15,335 bases of DNA from positions 1 to 15,335 of the forward strand of contig CANLFK010000030.1 of NCBI GenBank assembly GCA_947489925.1, given 5' to 3'. The translations under genes and the position numbers were made by a program. Below are positions 1-6,196 of the stretch, piece after piece. Origin of the DNA: Candidatus Caenarcanales bacterium (lineage in GTDB: Bacteria; Cyanobacteriota; Vampirovibrionia; Caenarcaniphilales; Caenarcanaceae). How positions within the stretch are numbered: position 1 is the stretch's first letter; every line of letters starts with the position of its first letter. The notes under the pieces are model-generated. The model worked only from the letters and a program-made list of their open reading frames with translations. It was not told the DNA's origin and ran no database searches.

Positions 1-212
1 AGCTTCCTCAGATAAAACTTGCTGCTGTTTTTAAAGGAGAAAATGACAAGCTCGAAATCTCTACTGATTTTAAAGCAGTTGAAACTGGCTGGCAAGTGGC
101 AAAAAATAAAGTTCAAGGTTGGTTGCATGTAGCAGAAGAGCGTGGAGAACAAGTCGTAAACCCAAATAATAAGCCAACAACTACAACACAAACTGGACCG
201 AAAGAACTATAG
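1..212 (+). CDS. Unrecognised protein, C-terminal 69 residues (5' end outside window)
   Basis: An open frame with codons starting at base 3 runs from the window edge to a TAG at 210-212. It encodes 69 residues beginning LPQIKLAAVFKGENDKL and ending in a Thr/Pro-rich tail (NKPTTTTQTGPKEL). The body reads like alternating hydrophobic/charged beta-strand sequence (KLEISTDFKAVETGWQVA), and the tail looks disordered. No cysteines, catalytic motif or membrane segment is visible. I do not recognise the family; a secreted or envelope protein is possible from the beta-rich pattern and Thr tail, but that is inference. Codon choice resembles the neighbouring genes, so it is probably a real gene and not a chance frame. 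Confidence 0.6.
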   Translation, partial: LPQIKLAAVFKGENDKLEISTDFKAVETGWQVAKNKVQGWLHVAEERGEQVVNPNNKPTTTTQTGPKEL

Positions 213-483
213 AAATAGAATAGTAGATGTTTGAATCACAAGATAGAGGCAAATAAAAACATGACATAATTTTTCATTTAAACTTTATGATAAAGGATTT
301 AAGCATTTAGAACTAATTTGTAACCAATCAGACGATTAATAGGAAAAAAACTTAATTAACCTAAGCTTAAAAGTGTTCAGAGATAATTTCCAAATTTATC
401 AACTTCTGAATAAATCTTCCAGAATTAGAGAAATAATAATGATTAATTTAATGTGAGTTCGATGAAAAGAAAATCTGAAAATG
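213..483. other. Gene-free AT-rich stretch
   Basis: This stretch holds no open frame with coding character on either strand, no tRNA-like cloverleaf sequence and no strong GC-rich hairpin. A short ATG frame at 462 ends after nine codons. I looked here for the missing 5' part of the truncated gene at 711-905 (signal peptide, basic helix) and did not find it. It may be decayed sequence left after insertion of the adjacent repeat. Confidence 0.6.
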
Positions 484-710
484 CTGATTGAAGCGAAACT
501 TTGAAGTAATCACAATTGCAAGTCTCTCGCTAAAGAATTTTGTTTTTTTACCCCCAACCCCCTGAAGGTGGGCTATTAGAGAGTGGAGTTGGGAATTTAG
601 ACCTTGAAGACAGAAATTTTCAAACAGATTTATTGAGTGTCCCCTTCGGGGAATGCCGTAAGCCTAGGGGGCTAAGACTTGAATTCTTGAGAAGCTTTTT
701 GTGTTTTTTA
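484..710. mobile_element. Degenerate MITE-like repeat, copy E1
   Basis: This segment aligns along most of its length with the element at 4504-4742. The best-conserved block is 529-583 against 4552-4607, which is nearly identical and contains the run cccccaaccccctgaa (551-566). A second conserved block starts near 631 (attgagtgtcccctt) and includes a perfect 5-bp hairpin, tcccc-ttc-gggga, at 640-652. The left end (ctgattgaagcgaaact) lines up with ctgactacggtataaaact of E2 with several substitutions; the right end has lost a recognisable inverted repeat. No target duplication is convincing. It is best read as an old, end-eroded copy of the same non-autonomous element. The right boundary is set where protein-family similarity resumes at 711 and is approximate. 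Confidence 0.65.
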
Positions 711-905
711 TCTGTCGAACTCACATTAAATAATAATGAAGCTAGGCATTTACAAAAGAGGCAAGTTCGCATCAATGAAAGAGAGGCTAATTTTAGAGCT
801 GATGGAGACTTGAATCGTAAAGAGAGAGGAAAATTATATAAAATGCAAAAAAATCAAAGTCGCAAAATTTATAATCAAAAACATAATAGACACAAATTTA
901 AATAA
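711..905 (+). pseudogene. 3' remnant of a small basic secreted-type protein gene
   Basis: These 64 codons read SVELTLNNNEARHL..., then an EF-hand-like loop (RADGDLNRKE) and a closing NQSRKIYNQKHNRHKFK before TAA at 903-905. The pattern GELTxxEAxxLxxxQ, ADGxLxxxE, SxxIYxxKHN is one I associate with small exported hypothetical proteins that begin with a signal peptide; this is recollection of the family, not a search. Here no signal peptide or proper start precedes it. The frame continues upstream only as a TTG-initiated frame (540-710) encoded by repeat E1, so any product would be a chimera of repeat-derived and native sequence. The stop lies one base from the stop of the converging FliH-like gene. 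Most likely a gene decapitated by insertion or deletion at E1; an expressed chimera cannot be excluded. Confidence 0.55.
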
Positions 906-906
906 T

Positions 907-1680
907 TTATTCTTCTTCGGCTTGATTAGCTTCATCTAAAGAATTAATTAATAGTAATTTTTCTTTAAATAATTGCATTTGCGATGAAAAGTTCAAATCA
1001 ACTGAACCCGAAGGCATTTCTAATATACAACTTCCCAAGCTAATTTCTTTATTGCCACTAGCCGTTAATTCTAGTTTTCCATGATTTATTTCCATCAAAT
1101 TTTCAATAAATTGCTGGGCTAAGTCAAGGTCAGCTGGATTAACGGCAATATTCATTTTAAGACTTTCTTCGTCACTATTCATAGACAAATCATTAATAGC
1201 ACTTTTAATTAAATTTTCCAGAATAGATTTATCCTCGGAAACTTCTTTATTTATAAGCTTGCTTGCTAATTGAATAGCCAAATTAATAATAGTTTCTTTG
1301 CTTTGTACAATAATATTTTTTTGTAATTTGACAATATTTTCGACTTCTTCTAAAGCTTTGCGTTCAAGCGAATTAAAACTATTTTCTTTTTCAGCCAAAA
1401 ACTCTTTCATTTTTTCTTGAAGCGTTTCATTGGCAGTTTCAGTAATTTGCTGAGCTTTTTGTTTGGCATTGTCAATAATTTGCTTCGATTCTTCCTTTAC
1501 AGCATTTAATCTGGCTAATAAAGCCGCTTCTCTTTCATTTAAATCAGCATTATTATTTTCATTTTGGGATAATTCTTTTTCATCAATAAAATCTTCATTT
1601 AAATTATGACTTTCTTCTTCGGAAGGTAAGTTTGAATTAATGCTTGCAATATCTTTAAAAATATTTTTTTTGATTAACAT
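907..1680 (-). CDS. FliH/YscL-like ATPase-stator protein (orphan)
   Basis: 257 residues. Residues 1-45 are acidic, Asn-rich and probably disordered. About 47-125 form a long charged, alanine-rich coiled coil (EREAALLARLNAVKEESKQI). About 126-245 match the C-terminal globular domain shared by FliH, YscL/HrpE and the V-ATPase E subunit: an INLAIQLASKLINKEV helix, an IAVNPADLDL strand-loop and a closing GSCILEMPSGSVDLNF motif. In flagella and type III secretion this family regulates the export ATPase (FliI/SctN) and ties it to the C-ring. No fliI, fliF, fliG or other export gene is in the window, so the partner is unknown. It follows the PilZ gene by 14 bp on the same strand and is probably co-transcribed. 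ATG start without a Shine-Dalgarno match. Family assignment is fairly secure; the flagellar role is inference. Confidence 0.75.
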   Translation of the reverse strand: MLIKKNIFKDIASINSNLPSEEESHNLNEDFIDEKELSQNENNNADLNEREAALLARLNAVKEESKQIIDNAKQKAQQITETANETLQEKMKEFLAEKENSFNSLERKALEEVENIVKLQKNIIVQSKETIINLAIQLASKLINKEVSEDKSILENLIKSAINDLSMNSDEESLKMNIAVNPADLDLAQQFIENLMEINHGKLELTASGNKEISLGSCILEMPSGSVDLNFSSQMQLFKEKLLLINSLDEANQAEEE

Positions 1681-1694
1681 AATTAATTTTAGTT

Positions 1695-2513
1695 TTATTT
1701 AGAAAATTTTAAAAATTCCCCTTGCCAGAATTTGGCTAAATAATGCTCTGAATTGTCTAAGTTTATATCTGGTAATTTTCCTCGGGCTTCAATTAATTGT
1801 TTCAATCGTATAAAAGGCAAACTATTTTTTAGTTCAGCATAATTCAGTAATTTAAAACCAGCATGAATACCTTTACTAAAAGAATCTTCAAAATGAGGTC
1901 TAATACATTGAATTTCAAAAGAAAAACTTTCTACCTCGGCTGGCTCAAAGGTTATTTTATAAGTTTCATTGATTTGAATTTTGCTTTTATTAGACATTGA
2001 TAACCATAAACCCAAGCCATTTTCACTTAGCTCACAGCCACTAAAGCATAAAATCTTATTCAAACCTTTTTTTTGACCCAAAGACTCTAATTTTAAAGGT
2101 ATTGAAACAACAAATCTTTCAAATTCTCTTGCTGAACCGACAATTTCTTGCTTTAATTCAGTGAATTCATATTCATCAAGATTTGTTATTTTATCAGTAC
2201 GCAAAAATTTACCAATTGAACCGCTCCAAATTTCAAAAGTCGATAAGTCCTCATTATTTTGATAAGCTAAAGTTAATTTACTATCACTAGGCAAAGGTTT
2301 AGGCTTAAACAAACGCAAAAACGAAGATCCACCTACACGACGGGGGCAAGCCAAAACTAAATTATCATTATTATCAACTAATAATTCACTTGGCAAAATT
2401 CCCAATGAGCCATCTGGCATTTGAACCTTAGCCCAAAATTTCCCTCTCTCTTCAAAATTAGACTGTGGGTTAATTGTTTGATTGTCTTCTAGCATTTTTA
2501 AAACCATTTTCAT
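1695..2513 (-). CDS. PilZ-domain protein with altered c-di-GMP motif
   Basis: 272 residues. The N-terminal ~120 residues are unassigned (a beta-rich segment, then WSGSIGKFLRTDKI). From about 125 a PilZ-like beta barrel can be followed: an RxxxR motif (R129-EFE-R133), strands FVVSIPLKLES, then ELSENGLGLWL in the place of the [D/N]xSxxG motif, then YKITFEP and a closing HAGFKLLN strand. PilZ domains bind cyclic di-GMP and control motility, secretion or polysaccharide output. Here the first motif position is Glu161 instead of Asp/Asn, while Ser163 and Gly166 are kept, so binding may be weakened. It is the first gene of a two-gene unit with the FliH-like gene, which suggests a c-di-GMP link to a secretion or motility ATPase. 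Start is uncertain: ATGs at codons 1, 3 and 7, none with a Shine-Dalgarno sequence; codon 7 (MLEDNQ) is a reasonable alternative. Confidence 0.65.
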   Translation of the reverse strand: MKMVLKMLEDNQTINPQSNFEERGKFWAKVQMPDGSLGILPSELLVDNNDNLVLACPRRVGGSSFLRLFKPKPLPSDSKLTLAYQNNEDLSTFEIWSGSIGKFLRTDKITNLDEYEFTELKQEIVGSAREFERFVVSIPLKLESLGQKKGLNKILCFSGCELSENGLGLWLSMSNKSKIQINETYKITFEPAEVESFSFEIQCIRPHFEDSFSKGIHAGFKLLNYAELKNSLPFIRLKQLIEARGKLPDINLDNSEHYLAKFWQGEFLKFSK

Positions 2514-2559
2514 TCAGCGATTTACTTATTAACTTTTATACTAAAATAAACATTAATTT

Positions 2560-2590
2560 ATTATAGAAGGACTTGTATCACAATTGTAAA
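2560..2590 (-). promoter_or_regulatory. Candidate promoter for the PilZ/FliH-like unit
   Basis: On the minus strand there is a perfect TATAAT (2560-2565) with TTACAA (2584-2589) 18 bp upstream. It lies 47 bp before the first PilZ start codon. The overall AT content makes chance matches common, so support is modest. Confidence 0.3.
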
Positions 2591-2760
2591 ATCTTTTTCT
2601 TAAAAATGTAAGACTTCCGTAAAGAAAAAAAAGAGAATTACTGATTTTTTGGCAGAACAAGTCTTTATGATTTTTTATAAAATATGCTATCTTTTTGCCT
2701 TGAGTATGATTTTCAGCTTTTTGCACTTTATTTATTGGATGGTTTCTTATTATTTAAATT

Positions 2761-3417
2761 ATGAAAAAAACTTTAGTATATATAATTTTAAGTAGTTTAT
2801 TTTTAAGTTCTTGCCTCAAAACTGAACAATATATTGAAATTGGTAATACAAAGCTTGCCCAAGGAAAGTATGAAAAAGCCCTCGATTTTTACAATAAAGC
2901 CATTAAGTCAAATCCTAAAGACGCAAAAATTGATGAAGTTTATTATTATCGTGGCATGGCAAAAGAAGAAATGGGAGAAGTAGCCGAAGCAATTGAAGAC
3001 TATAATTTGGCTATAAATTTAAATAAGAAAAATCCAATTTTTTATAATCGCAGAGGTTTAGCCCAAAATAAACTTACTAATTATGAAGCCGCCATTGATG
3101 ATATGAATGAAGCCATTAAATTAAGTCCTAATGAAGCCTATTTTTATATTGATCGTGCTGCAAGTCATGATGGAAGCGGACGACCAAGCTTGGCACTTAA
3201 TGATTTTAAAAAAGCTATTGAATTAAATCCAAATTTACCAGAAGCTGAATACAATATAGCCGTTTTCTATGCCAAACATAATTTTTATGCCGAATCTTTT
3301 TCGCACTTTGAAAAAGCAATCACACTATATAAAAAAAATAATGATCAAACTGGTTTAAAAAATACCCAAGCTATGTTTGAAAAAGCTAAAATTGCCGCCA
3401 AAGAATCTGCTGAATAG
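2761..3417 (+). CDS. TPR-repeat lipoprotein
   Basis: 218 residues. Residues 1-18 form a lipoprotein signal peptide (KK, a hydrophobic stretch, lipobox LSSC with Cys18), so the mature protein is predicted to be lipid-anchored in the envelope. The rest is about five tetratricopeptide repeats: roughly 23-56, 59-92, 93-127, 128-161 and 162-195, each with the typical small/large residue pattern and ending in a helix such as ALDFYNKAIKSNP, AIDDMNEAIKLSP or ALNDFKKAIELNP. TPR lipoproteins act as protein-interaction scaffolds, for example PilF/PilW-type pilotins or cell-wall assembly adaptors; nothing here decides the partner. The TadE-like gene follows 81 bp downstream on the same strand, so an envelope or pilus role is possible. 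The ATG follows an AT-rich leader with no Shine-Dalgarno sequence. Confidence 0.8.
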   Translation: MKKTLVYIILSSLFLSSCLKTEQYIEIGNTKLAQGKYEKALDFYNKAIKSNPKDAKIDEVYYYRGMAKEEMGEVAEAIEDYNLAINLNKKNPIFYNRRGLAQNKLTNYEAAIDDMNEAIKLSPNEAYFYIDRAASHDGSGRPSLALNDFKKAIELNPNLPEAEYNIAVFYAKHNFYAESFSHFEKAITLYKKNNDQTGLKNTQAMFEKAKIAAKESAE

Positions 3418-3498
3418 TAATTTCCCTGACTGAATTAGGTTTATTTTTGATCGTAAATGAGGAATTAATATTCTTATTAGATATTTTAATTAAAGCAA

Positions 3499-4485
3499 TT
3501 GTTAAATAATTTTAAACGCTTAATCAAAGATGAAACAGGTGCTGTCCATGATTATATTGGCTTGATTTTATTTTTGTTTATTACTTTTGGGCTTTTAGTG
3601 CCTTTAGTCGTGGAGCTTTTCATTTATAATAATCAGGGGCAAGAATTAGACCGAATTACTAAGTTAGCCGCTCAGAGAGCTTGTGGTTTAATGCCTAGTA
3701 ATACTGAAGGTGTTGGAACTGATATTAATCAAAGTTCTTTGGGTGCTGGAGCTGATATAAAGATTATGCAACCTTTAGTTAATGCAATTTTTAGAAATGA
3801 AACTGCTCACCCAGAAACATATTTTGAAAATACTCCAGACACACAAAATATTCAGCTAGTTCTTATAGACCAATTAGGAAATATCATCGATCAAACTCAA
3901 AGGCAAATAGTATTTGACAAAGATGGTAATCAGCAGGAAGTTCTTATGGTTGGTACTAATTCAGCCGCAGGGCTTTGTCCATCTGGAGGAGGTGGTGCAG
4001 ACTGGAAATATTGTCTTTCGAGAGATGGAGATACTGGTGTAATTCAAGCTTTAACTAGTAGTGGTTTACCCGCTAATGAAGATTTAGTCGCAAGAATGGA
4101 AATGTTTCAGGCTGGTCGTTGTGCTGGTGGAGCGGATTGTTCTCAAGATTTTGCTGGAAGATTAGATAAATGCAGTGTTTGTGCTACTAAAACCCGTGAA
4201 TCTATTTTTTCAAAAAGTGTTTTTGGTCCAATACAGAACCTTTTTAATCCTAGACTCAGTGCTTGTGCTAGTGCCAGTTTTATAGCATATAGTGGGCAAA
4301 GAGGTTATTCACCAACTTATAAAAGTCCAGCCAATTTAGGTGCTAGTTATACAAATGTGGAAAATAGCCCTAATGCCGCCAAAATCCCTCTTTCTGATGG
4401 AAGTGATACAAAACCAGACGCTAATTTCTTTTGTTTAAATACTGATGGAAAAAGCCCAATTAAAGGTTCTTGTGTGCCCAAATAA
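3499..4485 (+). CDS. TadE-like membrane-anchored, cysteine-rich protein
   Basis: 328 residues from a TTG start; the frame has a stop four codons upstream and no ATG near this end. The N-terminus (FKRLIKDETGAVHDYIGLI) resembles TadE/TadG-type pseudopilins: a basic stretch, DETGA, then one hydrophobic segment at about 19-43, followed by an amphipathic helix (YNNQGQELDRITKLAAQRAC). The remaining ~265 residues should be extracytoplasmic and carry ten cysteines (62, 160, 172, 208, 214, 225, 228, 256, 312, 325), several in close pairs such as CAGGADC and CSVC, which suggests disulfides. Gly/Ser-rich stretches such as PSGGGGADW separate blocks. TadE-like proteins are minor components of Flp/Tad pili, but no tad genes are nearby and I do not recognise the large C-terminal domain. 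Homology is therefore inferred from the N-terminus only. E2 begins nine bases after the stop codon. Confidence 0.6.
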   Translation: MLNNFKRLIKDETGAVHDYIGLILFLFITFGLLVPLVVELFIYNNQGQELDRITKLAAQRACGLMPSNTEGVGTDINQSSLGAGADIKIMQPLVNAIFRNETAHPETYFENTPDTQNIQLVLIDQLGNIIDQTQRQIVFDKDGNQQEVLMVGTNSAAGLCPSGGGGADWKYCLSRDGDTGVIQALTSSGLPANEDLVARMEMFQAGRCAGGADCSQDFAGRLDKCSVCATKTRESIFSKSVFGPIQNLFNPRLSACASASFIAYSGQRGYSPTYKSPANLGASYTNVENSPNAAKIPLSDGSDTKPDANFFCLNTDGKSPIKGSCVPK

Positions 4486-4494
4486 AGGTTTTAT

Positions 4495-4503
4495 AGGCAT
4501 TTT
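4495..4503 (+). repeat. Left target-site duplication of E2
   Basis: aggcatttt directly abuts the left inverted repeat at 4504 and is repeated exactly at 4743-4751 directly after the right inverted repeat. This is the arrangement expected of a 9-bp target duplication. Confidence 0.8.
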
Positions 4504-4742
4504 CTGACTACGGTATAAAACTCTGAAATAACTAATTGAGAGGGTCTTTTTGCTGAAGAATTTTGCTTTGAAAACCCCCAACCCCCTGAAAGTGGGCTTT
4601 TAGAGAGGGAAGTCGAATATTGAATTTTCATTTAAACAAATAAGAAAAGAAAATAATTATTGAGTGTCCCCTTTAGGGAAAGGCTTAAGCTGAGTGGTCT
4701 AAATTCTGATTTTTTTAATATTTATTTTTGTACCGTAGTCAG
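4504..4742. mobile_element. MITE-like element E2 with 17-bp inverted ends
   Basis: A 239-bp non-coding element between the converging TadE-like and resB genes. The ends are inverted repeats: ctgactacggtataaaa (4504-4520) against the complement of 4726-4742, ctgactacggtacaaaa, 16 of 17 matching. Both sides carry the 9-bp duplication aggcatttt. Inside are two C/G-rich blocks, 4552-4607 (with cccccaaccccctgaa at 4575-4590) and about 4659-4705, separated by AT-rich sequence. The second block holds a hairpin TCCC-cttta-GGGA at 4667-4679. The element has no plausible transposase frame and would need a transposase supplied in trans. A 9-bp duplication is found with IS4- and IS1-type elements among others, which is not enough to name the family. 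E1 (484-710) is a degraded relative. Confidence 0.85.
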
Positions 4743-4751
4743 AGGCATTTT
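4743..4751 (+). repeat. Right target-site duplication of E2
   Basis: An exact copy of aggcatttt, immediately outside the right inverted repeat (ends 4742), matching 4495-4503. Confidence 0.8.
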
Positions 4752-4798
4752 ATAGCAATTAACTTTTAATATGTGTTTCGTGTTGTTTGTGATACTTG

Positions 4799-6142
4799 TC
4801 AAGTTAATTTATATAGTTCTTGGCTAAAAGATTGTGGTAAACGATCTGATTTTGCAATAATAAAAAAAGTATTTTCAGATTCATTTTTAACTGCCCAAAT
4901 AAACCTTTTAGAGCCAAAAGCAATAAAAACTCCTATTAATAAAATACACATACCAATAATCATTAAAAGGTCGCCGGGGCTATGTTTAAATTGAATACCA
5001 GTTTGCGAAAAAGCACCAATAAATTGAAATTGCATTGGCCCAATTTGAGCTTTATCATTTGGCTTAAGATTAGAAGCTAATAATTTTAAATGACCATTTT
5101 TTAATAGATTTTGTGGATTTTGTAAAATACTATTATTCAAATTACCAGTTACTGAGATTAAATTGAGCGTTTGATCTTTGGGTGAAATCAAAAATAAAAG
5201 CCCCAAATCTTTATTGATTGAAATAAAAGCCATTTCTTTTTGTCCAACTTGGTCTAAATTAATTTCAAAATTTTGTTTATTGAAAATTATTTTTAAAACT
5301 CTTTTCCAGTCAGCTTGATAGAAATCAACATTTTTAAAGCTAATTGGTTTATTAACTTCCATTTTTTGTGAATTTAGCAAAATTCCATCTGTTGAATAAA
5401 AACTTAAATCGGTTTTCCATTGCTTAGGTTGATTATTTGCATAATTAAATCTTTCGGTTTTATCAATTTCAACTTCAAAATTTGGACTCTCACCCAGCCA
5501 ATAATCCGAATGAAAAATCTTAGCTTGTTCAACTAAAATATAACTTCGTTTAGCATCCAATTTTTCGGTAATAATAAATCTGTCGCTCTCAAAGCCTTTT
5601 ATAATTCCATTAAAACCAAATAATAAGCTAATAAAAGCTCCAAGCATAATTATTAAAATTCCGATATGTGTAATAGATGGCCCAAGCCGATGAAAAGCTC
5701 CTTTGCGTGCAATTAATGAATTATTTTCTGAATTTAAGCGTATTTCCCAAAAATTCTTTTTTAGCTTTTTCTGAAAGTCAGTCCATTCATTTAAAGGTTT
5801 TTGGATTTGATTTTGATAATTTTTATTTATTTTTAAAAAACTTGCCCAGCGAAATGCTTTGCGACTACGAGGGAAAACCTTATAAAAGCTTGCAATAGTC
5901 AAATTAAAGCTAAGTATAAAAAGTAAAAAAATATACCAAGAACTGTGAAAAGCATCATTTAGACCCAAACTTTTAATTAATTTATAATTTTCAAGTCCAA
6001 AACGATCAATTAAACTCCCAGAGCCAACACTCGATTCTTGTGGAATATAAGTACTAATAAAAACAATAATTGCTAAAAAAACAAATAAAACAGCAGCCAA
6101 ATAAGGACTAGACAGTAAATTAATTAATTTTTTTTTCTTCAT
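4799..6142 (-). CDS. resB: ResB/Ccs1-type cytochrome c biogenesis protein
   Basis: 447 residues. Partner of CcsA/ResC in system II cytochrome c maturation, where the pair delivers haem and attaches it to apocytochromes outside the cytoplasmic membrane. Four membrane segments are visible at about 13-33, 67-87, 155-177 and 391-410, with a large extracytoplasmic region (~180-385) between the third and fourth. Family motifs include KGAFHRLGPSITHIG entering the third segment (His159), VNKPISFKNVDFYQADW at 263-279, and IQFKHSPGDLLMIIG before the last segment. Length is typical. No ccsA or thiol-reduction gene (resA, ccdA) is adjacent in the window. It ends with TGA, the only TGA stop among the well-supported genes here. 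Start ATG fits the usual short N-terminal KKKK before the first helix. Confidence 0.9.
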   Translation of the reverse strand: MKKKKLINLLSSPYLAAVLFVFLAIIVFISTYIPQESSVGSGSLIDRFGLENYKLIKSLGLNDAFHSSWYIFLLFILSFNLTIASFYKVFPRSRKAFRWASFLKINKNYQNQIQKPLNEWTDFQKKLKKNFWEIRLNSENNSLIARKGAFHRLGPSITHIGILIIMLGAFISLLFGFNGIIKGFESDRFIITEKLDAKRSYILVEQAKIFHSDYWLGESPNFEVEIDKTERFNYANNQPKQWKTDLSFYSTDGILLNSQKMEVNKPISFKNVDFYQADWKRVLKIIFNKQNFEINLDQVGQKEMAFISINKDLGLLFLISPKDQTLNLISVTGNLNNSILQNPQNLLKNGHLKLLASNLKPNDKAQIGPMQFQFIGAFSQTGIQFKHSPGDLLMIIGMCILLIGVFIAFGSKRFIWAVKNESENTFFIIAKSDRLPQSFSQELYKLT

Positions 6143-6196
6143 TTATTTATTTTACTTGTTTTTGCCCTTTGCTGACTAATCACAAAATAAATAAAT

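Noticed and set aside
213..483. tRNA or small RNA gene (gttcga near 457)
   Set aside because: No acceptor or anticodon arms can be paired around it; a single short match only.
2591..2640. Possible terminator hairpin between the PilZ and TPR genes
   Set aside because: Only A/T pairing between tctttttctt and an A-rich stretch; the genes diverge here, so a terminator is not expected.
4773..4994. Plus-strand open frame of 73 codons
   Set aside because: It lies antisense inside the 3' end of resB, starts near the E2 boundary and shows no protein-like motif.
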